Source of the DNA: an uncultured Clostridia bacterium
Lineage (GTDB): Bacteria; Bacillota; Clostridia; Oscillospirales; Ruminococcaceae
Assembly: GCA_947589035.1 (NCBI GenBank)
Contig: CANPYZ010000010.1
Coordinates: 1-64,000, forward strand
DNA: 64,000 bases
Direction of reading: 5' to 3'
Part shown: positions 36,434-44,737 of the stretch, in pieces
Layout of the letters: the number at the start of each line of letters is the position of its first letter
Numbering within the stretch: position 1 is the first letter of the stretch
Translations under genes and position numbers: made by a program
The notes under the pieces: model-generated
The model's database searches: none
What the model saw: only the letters and a program-made list of their open reading frames with translations
What the model was told of the DNA's origin: nothing

Positions 36434-36913
36434 TTAATTTCTGCCCCGACAATAATGCCCGTGACAAATTGCAATAGCTAACGCATCTGCCGCATCATCT
36501 GGTTTCGGAATCTGCTTTAGTTTCAAAATATTTTTCGTCATTGTCATGACTTGTTTTTTTTCCGCCTTGCCATAACCGACAACCGCCATTTTCACCTGTA
36601 ACGGCGTATATTCAAATACGGGTATGCCCCGTTTCGCCGCCGCAAGAATTAAAATTCCTCTTGCCTGTGCAACATCAATCGCTGTTTTCTGATTAGAAGT
36701 GAAATATAATTTTTCCACTGCCATGCATTCCGGCTGATACCGCCGGAAAATTTCTTCTATGTCCCTGTCAATGCTGCAAAGTCTTTCCGTGAACGGCGTG
36801 TGGGCTTCTGTTAAAATTGCGCCGTATTCTATCGGCTGAAAATTTATTCCGGCATACTCCACCACGCCAAACCCCACTATGGCATAACCGGGGTCTATCC
36901 CTAAAATTTTCAA
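36434..36913 (-). CDS. ruvC: Holliday junction resolvase RuvC
   Basis: 159 residues. Catalytic acids are visible in LGIDPGYAIVGFG, CMAVEKLYFTSN and PKPDDAADALAIAICHGH. RuvC cuts symmetric strands of the junction. The start is TTG at 36913, since AGGAGGGG precedes it by about 7 nt and the family begins right before ILGIDPG; an earlier ATG at 36967 would start inside the promoter. First gene of the long leftward operon. Confidence 0.95.
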   Translation of the reverse strand: MKILGIDPGYAIVGFGVVEYAGINFQPIEYGAILTEAHTPFTERLCSIDRDIEEIFRRYQPECMAVEKLYFTSNQKTAIDVAQARGILILAAAKRGIPVFEYTPLQVKMAVVGYGKAEKKQVMTMTKNILKLKQIPKPDDAADALAIAICHGHYCRGRN

Positions 36914-36944
36914 AAATGCTCCCCTCCTGTTCTGCACACATTCT

Positions 36945-36974
36945 ATTATAACACAAATGCTTATCACTTTTCAA
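36945..36974 (-). promoter_or_regulatory. Promoter of the ruvC operon
   Basis: Leftward TTGAAA (36974-36969) and TATAAT (36950-36945), 18-nt spacer. It diverges from the pheA promoter, with the two -35 boxes about 22 nt apart. Confidence 0.6.
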
Positions 36975-36996
36975 TAGCTGAATGAAAAATTTCATA

Positions 36997-37025
36997 TTGA
37001 TTTTTTCGAAAAAATTTTGTATAAT
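36997..37025 (+). promoter_or_regulatory. Promoter of pheA
   Basis: TTGATT (36997-37002) and TATAAT (37020-37025), 17-nt spacer. The leader to the ATG at 37074 is only about 40 nt, too short for a T-box or attenuator. Confidence 0.65.
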
Positions 37026-37073
37026 AGTAATAAGGGCGGTAACACTGCCAGTTATTTTACAGGAGGATTATTT

Positions 37074-38189
37074 ATGAATTTAGAAGAATTAAGAAAAGAA
37101 ATCAATGCGCTTGACACACGCATTCTTTCGGATTTCGCCGAACGTATGGAATTATGCAGGCAAGTTGCCCTGTATAAGCAGGAAAACGGCTTGCCAATTT
37201 TCCAGACTTCCCGTGAAAAAGAAGTCATTGAACGAATCCGGAAAAATGCCCCTGACGGGTTAGAAGGCTATTCTGCTGTACTGTTTCAGAATATTATGGA
37301 CATCAGCAAATATTTACAATACAGAGAATTGCACAAACATGTGCAGTCTTACGAATATCAGCCGTTAAAGCTTACTTCTTCCGCAAGCGTTGCCTGTCAG
37401 GGAACTGCCGGCGCAAATGCCGAAACTGCCGCAAAACAGATTTTCGGGAAAGAATGCCAGCCGAAATTTTTCTCCGGTTTTGCAGAAGTTTTTGAAGCCG
37501 TTCAGAATGGTGAAGTACAATTCGGAATTATTCCCGTGGAAAATTCCACTGCGGGAAGTGTTGTTCAGGCGTATGACCTCATGGCAAAATATAATTTTTA
37601 CATCTGCAAAACAACAACTGTAGAAGTCACAAACTGTTTCGCTGTTCGTAAAGGCACGAAATTATGGGACGTGAAAGAAGTGTATTCTCACCCGCAAGCC
37701 CTGTCACAGTGTTCAAGCTTTATCAATGTGCATGATATGCACCCTATGCCCTACAGCAATACTGCCACAGCAGCGGAAATGGTTTCCCAGTCTGACAAGC
37801 CCTATGGTGCAATCTGTTCCGAAAATTGCGCTAAACTGCACGGTTTAGAAATTCTTCAGAAATATATTTCCGACTACGTTCCCAATTATACACGGTTTAT
37901 CTGCATTTCGAAAGAATTATTCCTTCCTGAAAATGCTGACCGTATTTCCATTATGCTGAAACTTCCCCATGAAGAAGGCTCTCTCTACCGTTTATTAAGT
38001 AAATTTGTGATTGGCGGAATGAATTTGCTGAAAATTGAAAGCCGTCCTATTCAGAATGGCAGTTTTGAAGTCATGTTTTACTTAGATTTCAGCGGAAATA
38101 TTCATGATACTACTGTCTGTGCCTTACTTCAGGAACTGTCGGAAAATCTTGAATATGTGAAATTTCTCGGAAACTTCAATGAAATATAG
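37074..38189 (+). CDS. pheA: Bifunctional chorismate mutase / prephenate dehydratase
   Basis: 371 residues, three domains: an AroQ-type chorismate mutase at about 1-85 (LEELRKEINALDTRIL), a prephenate dehydratase at about 100-280 (GIIPVENSTAGSVVQAYDLM and TRFICIS), and a C-terminal ACT domain with the phenylalanine-binding KIESRPIQ motif. It makes phenylpyruvate for phenylalanine synthesis and should be feedback-inhibited through the ACT domain. The ATG at 37074 follows AGGAGG. It stands alone on its transcript. Confidence 0.95.
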   Translation: MNLEELRKEINALDTRILSDFAERMELCRQVALYKQENGLPIFQTSREKEVIERIRKNAPDGLEGYSAVLFQNIMDISKYLQYRELHKHVQSYEYQPLKLTSSASVACQGTAGANAETAAKQIFGKECQPKFFSGFAEVFEAVQNGEVQFGIIPVENSTAGSVVQAYDLMAKYNFYICKTTTVEVTNCFAVRKGTKLWDVKEVYSHPQALSQCSSFINVHDMHPMPYSNTATAAEMVSQSDKPYGAICSENCAKLHGLEILQKYISDYVPNYTRFICISKELFLPENADRISIMLKLPHEEGSLYRLLSKFVIGGMNLLKIESRPIQNGSFEVMFYLDFSGNIHDTTVCALLQELSENLEYVKFLGNFNEI

Positions 38190-38242
38190 CATTTTTACTG
38201 AAATTTGTAATCAGTGTGTAAAAATTTGATGTAAATTTGTTA

Positions 38243-38271
38243 TTGCATTTCTTTTCCGGATATTATATAAT
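38243..38271 (+). promoter_or_regulatory. Promoter of the PP2C phosphatase gene
   Basis: TTGCAT (38243-38248) and TATAAT (38266-38271), 17-nt spacer, about 36 nt ahead of the start at 38307. Confidence 0.6.
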
Positions 38272-38306
38272 ATTATGCAGAAAACCCTGACAGGAAGTGA
38301 AAGAAT

Positions 38307-39077
38307 ATGTATTATTGCTGCGCAATTACAGACAAAGGTGTCCGCCCGCATAATGAAGATGCTTTACTGATTCATAGAACTGTTCTCACTGAGGGCGTAA
38401 CGGAATGCGAATTGTCTAAACCTTTTCTTCTTGCTGTTGCTGACGGCGTTTCCGGTGAATTGTCCGGAGAAGTTGCTTCTTCCGCTTGTTTACAAATGCT
38501 TCGGGAAGTGTCTTTTTCCAGTCAGACCAATATGGAACGGAAATTATTTTCCATTCATGAAACACTAATGAAATTAGGAAAAAAACAAGAGGACAAGCGA
38601 AACATGCAGACAACCCTTTGTGCTATTGGTGTAGATGAACATGACATGCTTCACAGCATGAATGTTGGTGATTCCCGATTATATCGTTACCGGAATGAAC
38701 AATTATTTCAATTATCCCGTGACCAGTCTTTAGTGCAGGTGCTTTATGAAGAGGGCGCAATTTCTGAAGAAGAACGCCAGCACCACATTAACCGGAATAT
38801 TATTTTCCCTGTTTTGGGAAATTTAACAGAATTACCTGATTTTGACGTGAAAAAACACCACGAAAAAATAGAATATGGTGATATTCTTTTACTTTGTTCT
38901 GACGGGCTTTCCGACTATGTCAGTAAAACCGAAATGGAAAAAATTCTTGCTATGCCTGAACCGTTAGTCCGGCGTTTACAGCTTTTAACAGAACTCGCTT
39001 TTCAACATCATTGTGCAGATAATATTACAATTATTACGTTAATTCGCCTTCCGCAGAAACGCAAACATAAAAAATAA
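38307..39077 (+). CDS. PP2C-type protein serine/threonine phosphatase
   Basis: 256 residues with the metal-binding motifs of bacterial PP2C: DKGVRPHNEDALL, LAVADGVSGE, NVGDSRLYRYR, LLCSDGLSDYV and CADNITIITLI. Cytosolic, with no added sensor domain. Such phosphatases usually counter a PASTA or Hanks-type kinase; no kinase gene is next to it. It is a single gene with its own promoter and terminator. Confidence 0.93.
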   Translation: MYYCCAITDKGVRPHNEDALLIHRTVLTEGVTECELSKPFLLAVADGVSGELSGEVASSACLQMLREVSFSSQTNMERKLFSIHETLMKLGKKQEDKRNMQTTLCAIGVDEHDMLHSMNVGDSRLYRYRNEQLFQLSRDQSLVQVLYEEGAISEEERQHHINRNIIFPVLGNLTELPDFDVKKHHEKIEYGDILLLCSDGLSDYVSKTEMEKILAMPEPLVRRLQLLTELAFQHHCADNITIITLIRLPQKRKHKK

Positions 39078-39082
39078 GCAAA

Positions 39083-39117
39083 CAGCCTCTTTCTTTTTCA
39101 GGGAAAGAGGCTTTTTC
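39083..39117 (+). terminator. Terminator of the PP2C gene
   Basis: AGCCTCTTTC (39084-39093) pairs with GAAAGAGGCT (39103-39112), followed by TTTTC. The stop of the convergent lipase gene is 2 nt beyond. Confidence 0.83.
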
Positions 39118-39118
39118 G

Positions 39119-40462
39119 TCAGAAACCTTTTTGCTTTAATTCTTTTAATAAATTAACGTAAAATTCCCGCACATCAAAATCAGAAATATTTTCCCGATTT
39201 AAATCAATCATATCCCCGTGAGAAATTCCTCTTTTTCCGGAAGGCTTTAACAAATAAAATTCCCGTTGTTCAAGTTTTGCGGAAGAAATTGGTACTAATC
39301 CATCATTTTCAGGTTCTTTCCCGAAAAGTTTCACACAAAGATAACTGAATTTTAACGGAAAAGGCGCAGAATTTGCCGAACGCATTTCCGACATATAGCA
39401 TTGACAGAAAATTTCTTCCGGTACGGGGCATTCTTTATTAAATATTTTGCTGTGTTCGGCTGTCAAATCATAAACCCCTGCTAAAAATTCCGGCGATGTG
39501 TCCCCTAACGCCTGAAAAATTTTCCTATATCTTCTGTCAATCCACTGCTGAACAGAAACAGGAATTTTTTTCAGAACAGTATCTACCCAGTCACAACCAT
39601 GATGAGGTGTACTAATTGTTGTTAAACTTGCCACATAAGGCGCATCGCCTAATTTGGCAATAGCATATCTTGAATCTAATCCGCCTTTTGAATGGGCAAT
39701 AATATTGATTTTTTCTGCGCCGGTCTTTTCAAGAATGGCGTGAATCTGGTGATGCACTTCTTCCGCACTTGCGGCAATACTTTGAGAAGATTGTTGCTTT
39801 CCGTAATAAATTTCCGCACCGTTCCGGCGCAATTCCGGCGGAATCCTCCCCCAGTAATCAAACATTTGCCAGTCACGGAAAAATATTCCGTGTACCATTA
39901 ACACCGGATATTTCGTCCGGCAGATTTCATTTTCTTTCCGAACAAGGTCAAGTTCTGCTTTCGCCCGTTCTAAATAAAATTCCCGCCTTGCAATTTTCCC
40001 GATATGATGAAATAAAATTAAATTCCCTACAGGCACCCACCAGAAGAAAAATAAACTCACATACCATAATACTTTCACTTGTCGGGAACTAATCACCGTC
40101 CGGAAAATTCCCCCTGAAAATATTCCTGCCAAAATCACTAAAGAAATCAGAAAATTTATTCCGGCTGTCCAGTAATCTTTCTGACTAAGCGTAAAGCTAA
40201 TGACGAATATTTGCAATACAGAATAAATACACCCTTGCCAGATTAGTCTGATTCCATGCGATAAAATCGCTAATTTCCGACTTCCTGCCTGTTTTCTTTC
40301 CGGAAAAAATAACACAAATAAATAATAAATCATTAAAATCATTAAAATAATTATTTTCGTTCCGGTTGTTGCAGGAATTTTCCATAACAGCAAACTATTT
40401 CCTAATATTAACAATGGCAAAGTAAACAGAACATCTTCCAGAAATTTCAGGAATTTTTTCAT
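39119..40462 (-). CDS. Membrane alpha/beta hydrolase (lipase-like)
   Basis: 447 residues. About four membrane segments occupy residues 1-145; the hydrolase domain follows, with the oxyanion text YPVLMVHGIFFRDWQMFDYW and the nucleophile motif NIIAHSKGGLDSRYAI (Ser in A-H-S-K-G). GLVPISSAKLEQREF and ISHGDMIDL likely supply the acid and histidine. It resembles PGAP1/triacylglycerol-lipase-like enzymes acting on lipids. With a lipid kinase and a TVP38 protein upstream (1-nt overlap TAATG), a role in membrane lipid turnover is a fair inference. Confidence 0.82.
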   Translation of the reverse strand: MKKFLKFLEDVLFTLPLLILGNSLLLWKIPATTGTKIIILMILMIYYLFVLFFPERKQAGSRKLAILSHGIRLIWQGCIYSVLQIFVISFTLSQKDYWTAGINFLISLVILAGIFSGGIFRTVISSRQVKVLWYVSLFFFWWVPVGNLILFHHIGKIARREFYLERAKAELDLVRKENEICRTKYPVLMVHGIFFRDWQMFDYWGRIPPELRRNGAEIYYGKQQSSQSIAASAEEVHHQIHAILEKTGAEKINIIAHSKGGLDSRYAIAKLGDAPYVASLTTISTPHHGCDWVDTVLKKIPVSVQQWIDRRYRKIFQALGDTSPEFLAGVYDLTAEHSKIFNKECPVPEEIFCQCYMSEMRSANSAPFPLKFSYLCVKLFGKEPENDGLVPISSAKLEQREFYLLKPSGKRGISHGDMIDLNRENISDFDVREFYVNLLKELKQKGF

Positions 40463-41427
40463 TAGGCGTTATCCTTTTTTTCCACTTTCCATAATAAAAA
40501 CGTTTCTAAAAAACGATTTGTCGGGCAGTTTCTCGGCACTAAAAATGTTTCCGCCTGTCTATGATTCACAATGTGAAATTCTGAGGCGTTCGGCAAATAT
40601 TCCCCGTCAATCGTCCATGGAACATCAGTTTTTTCAAGCAATTCTACTTTAATTTCCGAAGCCCTTAAACAATAAACTTGTTCATTTTCCGGAAATTCAT
40701 GAATATCATTCAGGAAAGATAACACTTTCATTAAATCCCGTGGTTTGGCTAATTTTTTAATTAATGTCACTTCAAATTTTCCGTCATCAAAACAAAAATC
40801 ATGAATATCTAATACACTGCCAACAGATGCTGAATTAGTAATCATTCCATAAATAAATTCATCTTCAATGACATGCCCGTCACAAGTAATTTTCATCGGG
40901 TACGGGCGTATGCTTGACAAGCTTGTCATTGCATTCAGCATATATGCCGCCGGTCCTAATACATTTTTAATATTCTGCGGCGTGCCGTAGGCAATATCTG
41001 TAAATGCCCCAAATGCGGCAATATAACTGAATCCCCTGCCATTCACCGTTCCAATGTCAATTTTTCTCGGCAAGCCGTCTAACACTTCTTCACATGCCTT
41101 AAGCATATCTTTTGAAATGTCCATGCTTTTCGCAAAATCATTCACTGAACCGCAAGGAATATAGCCCACAGGAATAGTTTTTTTCGCTTTTAACATACCG
41201 TCCATGACTTCATGCAATGTTCCGTCTCCGCCGGAACAGAAAATATACTGATACATTCCGGAATTAGCTGCCATTTCTGCTGCTTGTGTAGCGTCCTGAA
41301 CGGCTTGCGTTGGGTGAACAGTTACTTCAAATCCGGCTTTGGTCATTCTGTCTAAAATGCCCCCAAGCGAATTGCTGAGTTCTGCTTTTCCTGCCTGTAA
41401 ATTACAAATATAATAAATACGTTTCAT
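40462..41427 (-). CDS. Diacylglycerol kinase-like lipid kinase
   Basis: 321 residues of the DagK/YegS family. ICNLQAGKAELSNSLG starts the fold, FCSGGDGTLHEVMDGML holds the GGDGT nucleotide loop, and IPCGSVNDFAKSM is the usual GT-x-ND-x-A motif with serine in place of threonine. It phosphorylates a lipid such as diacylglycerol. The start at 41427 is chosen by homology and an AAGGAAA site; the reading to 41517 enters the TVP38 gene. It overlaps that gene by 4 nt. Confidence 0.88.
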   Translation of the reverse strand: MKRIYYICNLQAGKAELSNSLGGILDRMTKAGFEVTVHPTQAVQDATQAAEMAANSGMYQYIFCSGGDGTLHEVMDGMLKAKKTIPVGYIPCGSVNDFAKSMDISKDMLKACEEVLDGLPRKIDIGTVNGRGFSYIAAFGAFTDIAYGTPQNIKNVLGPAAYMLNAMTSLSSIRPYPMKITCDGHVIEDEFIYGMITNSASVGSVLDIHDFCFDDGKFEVTLIKKLAKPRDLMKVLSFLNDIHEFPENEQVYCLRASEIKVELLEKTDVPWTIDGEYLPNASEFHIVNHRQAETFLVPRNCPTNRFLETFLLWKVEKKDNA

Positions 41428-42116
41428 TTCGGATTTTCCTTCCCTTTCAGAATATGTTTTTTTATTTGAAATCCGACAAATACCGCTATTGCCGCAATGC
41501 AAGCAATGGCAATGCAAATTCCATATCTTCCTTCTGAAAGACTGTCGCCCATTAATACAGAAGCGGTCAATGCCGGAAATCTTGCCAATGTGGATAACAA
41601 CAAAAATTGCTTGCCGTCAATTTTTGTCAATGGTACAATATACGTCAGTAAATCTTTAGGAATGCCAGGTATCAGAAATAAAATAAATACCCAAAATTCC
41701 AGCTTGTCTTCATCTTCCAACACAGAATATGTTTTCATTTTCTTTTCTGAAATGAAAAGATTCACTAACGGTCTGCCGAATTTTTTCACTAAGGTGTACA
41801 CTGAAGCCGTTCCTAAAAATGCCCCTGTTACCGTCAGGAGCGTTCCTAACCAACCGCCGAACAGCACGCCGGCGGTAATTTCTAAAGGTCCGCCAGGAAT
41901 TATTGCAATGACAATCTGCACCGCCATGAGCAAAACGAACACCAACGGCGCAAAAATTCCTGCATGTTCAATCCATTCTGCTAACACTTCCCGCCCTTGT
42001 TCCGTTCCTAATGTTTTACAGAATGGCAAAAAATACCGGAAACAAAGATACCCTACGGCAAAAATGAACACTGTCAGCAAAAGCCCTCGAATAATTTTCA
42101 AATTTTTTTCTTTCAA
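41424..42116 (-). CDS. TVP38/TMEM64 (DedA-related) membrane protein
   Basis: 230 residues, about five to six membrane segments. The VTT-type core is seen in IIPGGPLEITAGVLFGGWLGTLLTVTGAFLG and in FLIPGIPKDLLTYIVPLTKI. Relatives are thought to move or scramble lipids. A TTG at 42116 is placed 7 nt after AGAAGG; the ATG at 42122 is only 1 nt from it, so the start is uncertain by two codons. It leads the operon with the lipid kinase and lipase. Confidence 0.87.
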   Translation of the reverse strand: MKEKNLKIIRGLLLTVFIFAVGYLCFRYFLPFCKTLGTEQGREVLAEWIEHAGIFAPLVFVLLMAVQIVIAIIPGGPLEITAGVLFGGWLGTLLTVTGAFLGTASVYTLVKKFGRPLVNLFISEKKMKTYSVLEDEDKLEFWVFILFLIPGIPKDLLTYIVPLTKIDGKQFLLLSTLARFPALTASVLMGDSLSEGRYGICIAIACIAAIAVFVGFQIKKHILKGKENPK

Positions 42117-42138
42117 GTTCATCCCTTCTTCGTTAATT

Positions 42139-42167
42139 ATTATATCACAGAACCTGGAAAAAATCAA
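42139..42167 (-). promoter_or_regulatory. Promoter of the TVP38 operon
   Basis: Leftward TTGATT (42167-42162) and TATAAT (42144-42139), 17-nt spacer; leader of only about 20 nt. Confidence 0.65.
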
Positions 42168-42245
42168 CAGAAACAGGCATTTTCTATTCTGAAAATTCCG
42201 TGAAAAAATTTTTTTAAAATTTTCAAATTTTTTTTCAAAAAACAC

Positions 42246-42274
42246 TTGACAAACTCTGAAAAGTGTGGTATAAT
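42246..42274 (+). promoter_or_regulatory. Promoter of tRNA-Lys
   Basis: TTGACA (42246-42251) and TATAAT (42269-42274), 17-nt spacer, preceded by phased A/T runs at 42199-42242 like an UP element. Confidence 0.8.
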
Positions 42275-42323
42275 AATACATGTCGTGAGGGGAACGGCAA
42301 AAATTAAAGCAAAAATCAAAAAT

Positions 42324-42396
42324 GAGACACTAGCTCAGCCGGTAGAGCACCGCCCTTTTAAGGCGGGTGTCGAGGGTTCGAATCCCTCGTGTCTCA
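42324..42396 (+). tRNA. tRNA-Lys (anticodon TTT)
   Basis: 73 nt. Acceptor GAGACAC pairs with GTGTCTC; anticodon arm CCGCC-CTTTTAA-GGCGG gives TTT; T-loop GGTTCGAATCC. CCA is not encoded. Confidence 0.97.
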
Positions 42397-42408
42397 CTAA
42401 TTTTAATG

Positions 42409-42441
42409 AAAACTGGATTCTGTAAAGAGTCCGGTTTTTTT
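42409..42441 (+). terminator. Terminator of tRNA-Lys
   Basis: AACTGGA (42411-42417) and TCCGGTT (42430-42436) form a 7-bp stem with one G-T pair, followed by seven T. Confidence 0.7.
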
Positions 42442-42462
42442 ATTGATTCTTGATTTTTGAAA

Positions 42463-42492
42463 TAAAAAATCCGACATACGCCGGATTTTTAT
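42463..42492 (-). terminator. Terminator of the MBOAT/SGNH operon
   Basis: AAAAATCCG (42465-42473) pairs with CGGATTTTT (42482-42490); leftward it ends in a T-rich run, directly behind the stop at 42494. Confidence 0.78.
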
Positions 42493-42493
42493 T

Positions 42494-43633
42494 TTATTCA
42501 AAATTTTCTAAAATTTTCCAATCTTCCGCAAGTAAATCTTCCGGAGAAGCTGACCACGGTGTCAATTTATTTTCAGTAGTTTTAATCGCAATGTAAGAAG
42601 ATATTTCCACGCCGTCAGAAGATTTAGTTTCCGGAATGAATTGTAAATAAATACCTTCCCCCCATGCAGCTCTTGTCACACGCTGATGATTTTGCAATGC
42701 GTTCATGACTTCCTGGAAAGTGGTTGAAGTTGAAGTTGTTGTTTTGGTTTTCGGGAAACTTTCTTCTGTAATCGTCTGTGTGCATAACCATTCCGTCCAA
42801 CGGGCGTAATCATCGCCGGAAACGTGAATACCGTCATCACTATGTTCCGGAGAAAGGCAATTTTCCTCATCATCAAATAACGGATTCACATCAAGGTAAA
42901 AGCTTTTTTTCCCGTCGGCTAATTCTTCAATGTAAGAATTGGCAATGTTAATTTTTTCGTTACTGATAGCGGGTTGTTCTTCAGAAGTCTGTGCGGAAAC
43001 ATGTAAATTCGCCATCAGGAAAATTAACGCATCTGGACACGCTTCACAAAGCATTTGATAAACTTCCTGAATGTGTTCATGAAATTCATCTAACCCGAAC
43101 GCCGTTTCATTCAAGCCGACCATAAGGTAAATTTTCCCGTATGAATGCGTATTTAATATGTCTTGCAATGTCCTGCCGTCAATTTCTTTTCCGTCAAGAA
43201 TTTCATAAGCTGCCAATCCGGCTGTACAGAAAAAATCTGCTTCCGGTATTGTTCCGTAATCCCGTAATCCTACCGTTCGTGAATCTCCGATAATTAACGC
43301 ATCTCTGAAATATGTTTCATCACTGGTGACGAATTTCACTGATTCAGTAATTTCTTCCGGTTCTGTTTCAGGTTCTGTAGTCTGTTCTGAACTGGAAACA
43401 GATTCTGTTTCTGTTTCTGAGTCTGATTGCGTAACTTCCGGAACAGTTTCTGTTGATTGCGTTTCTTCTGTCATGGAAGCTTTGCTCTTTAATTGGTGCG
43501 AGTTCCAGAATTGTTTAATCATGAACGGCGCAAGAATGAGATACGCTATGCAAAACAAACCCCCATAGCAATATTTTCTTAATTTGCGAAAATTCCATCT
43601 TTTTTTCCGTGTAGATACTAATTTCTTTGTCAA
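42494..43633 (-). CDS. Membrane-anchored SGNH hydrolase fused to a Tad2-like (DUF2829) domain, copy 1
   Basis: 379 residues. A membrane segment at about 22-42, a Ser/Thr/Glu linker to about 98, then an SGNH domain with LIIGDSRTVGL (S118), MVGLNETAF (N175) and DDGIHVSGDDY (D267, H270). Residues 305-376 match DUF2829, now called the Tad2-like domain: FQEVMNALQNHQRVTRAAWG ... LTPWSASPEDLLAEDWKIL. Topology predicts both domains outside the cell. The start is TTG 8 nt after AGG; a GTG and an ATG at 43642/43639 lie inside the ribosome site. SGNH proteins beside MBOAT genes usually O-acetylate polysaccharides. Last gene of the operon; paralogue of the next entry. Confidence 0.85.
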   Translation of the reverse strand: MTKKLVSTRKKRWNFRKLRKYCYGGLFCIAYLILAPFMIKQFWNSHQLKSKASMTEETQSTETVPEVTQSDSETETESVSSSEQTTEPETEPEEITESVKFVTSDETYFRDALIIGDSRTVGLRDYGTIPEADFFCTAGLAAYEILDGKEIDGRTLQDILNTHSYGKIYLMVGLNETAFGLDEFHEHIQEVYQMLCEACPDALIFLMANLHVSAQTSEEQPAISNEKINIANSYIEELADGKKSFYLDVNPLFDDEENCLSPEHSDDGIHVSGDDYARWTEWLCTQTITEESFPKTKTTTSTSTTFQEVMNALQNHQRVTRAAWGEGIYLQFIPETKSSDGVEISSYIAIKTTENKLTPWSASPEDLLAEDWKILENFE

Positions 43634-43650
43634 AGTCATCACCTATCCGC

Positions 43651-44724
43651 TCATTCAAGAATAAACCAGTCTGTGGCAAGCATATCTTCCTGACTGGCTA
43701 CCCATGTTACAATTTTGCCGTCTGCCGTTTGTTTCTGAATGCGAGTTTCTTCGCTGGAAGAATCTAATTTCAGAAAAATATTTTCATCATTCCAGGCTTT
43801 TCGGGAAACGAATTGATTATTTTTCAGACTTTCTATTGCTTGTCCGAAATTCATTCCTGGCGCAGCAGCGAGCTGACTTTGTTCTGTAACGGTATGTTCA
43901 CACAGCCAGTCACACCAATCCGGATAACATGTAGCATATGGATGAACACCGTCTCCTGTTAAATCTTCCGGCAAAGAGCCGTCCTCATCATCAAATAACG
44001 GGTTGACATCTAAATAAAATACTTTCTCATCGTCACATAATTCTTCCAGTACTTCATTGAACATGTTAATTCGTTCATTGCTTTCAGAAGGATTATTTGC
44101 ACTGTATGCTGATGTTACATGCAGATTCGCCATCAGGAAAATTAACGCTTCCGGTTCATATTGCCGGACTTCTTCCATTAACTGCACCATGCCGTCCCTG
44201 AATGATTCCGGACTGTCTGCCACTTCATTCAAGCCTAACATGATATATACTTTTCCGAAATCCCGTTCGTTGCACTTTCGGGAAAGCGTGTCGCCGTCAA
44301 CGATTCTGTCGCCAGTGACTTTATACGTGGATAACCCTACTGCACAAAGAAAACTGGATTTTTCAAATGTTCCGTAATCCCGAATATCTACCATTCGAGA
44401 ATCGCCGATAAATAACGCATCGTCAAAATAGGATTTATCGCTTTTCACGAATTTTGACCCCGGTTCTAATGGTACTGTTTCCACTGGTTCTGTTGATTTT
44501 TCCTGTTCGGAAGAAAATTCCGCTGCCGGTTGAGTGGCTTTAGTTTCAGTAATTTCTGTTGTTTCTGTCGGTTCAGAAGTTTCTTCCGCAACAAAAGCCG
44601 TTTTCACGGGCTTTTTCTCTTCAACAGCAGTTGTTTTCAACACATATCCGGTAATTAACGGCGAGGAAATCAGAAAACTAATTCCTACTATGCCTAAACT
44701 AATATTTTTTGTGATTTTTTCCAT
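43651..44724 (-). CDS. Membrane-anchored SGNH hydrolase fused to a Tad2-like (DUF2829) domain, copy 2
   Basis: 357 residues. Membrane segment at about 9-29, Thr/Glu linker to about 90, SGNH domain with LFIGDSRMVDI (S109), MLGLNEVAD (N166) and GDGVHPYATCY (D258, H261). Residues 291-357 resemble DUF2829/Tad2: MNFGQAIESLKNNQFVSRKA and VTWVASQEDMLATDWFILE. The two copies share order, linkers and motifs such as ALIFLMANLHV and FYLDVNPLFDDE, so they come from a tandem duplication, but they differ enough to have separate substrates. The start at 44724 has AGGAAG. It lies 13 nt after the MBOAT gene. Confidence 0.85.
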   Translation of the reverse strand: MEKITKNISLGIVGISFLISSPLITGYVLKTTAVEEKKPVKTAFVAEETSEPTETTEITETKATQPAAEFSSEQEKSTEPVETVPLEPGSKFVKSDKSYFDDALFIGDSRMVDIRDYGTFEKSSFLCAVGLSTYKVTGDRIVDGDTLSRKCNERDFGKVYIMLGLNEVADSPESFRDGMVQLMEEVRQYEPEALIFLMANLHVTSAYSANNPSESNERINMFNEVLEELCDDEKVFYLDVNPLFDDEDGSLPEDLTGDGVHPYATCYPDWCDWLCEHTVTEQSQLAAAPGMNFGQAIESLKNNQFVSRKAWNDENIFLKLDSSSEETRIQKQTADGKIVTWVASQEDMLATDWFILE

Positions 44725-44737
44725 GAAATTCTTCCTT

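Noticed and set aside
37026-37073. T-box or attenuator in front of pheA
   Set aside because: The leader is too short and has no terminator hairpin.
36945-37074. Riboswitch in the divergent ruvC/pheA region
   Set aside because: Two promoters and their short leaders fill the space.
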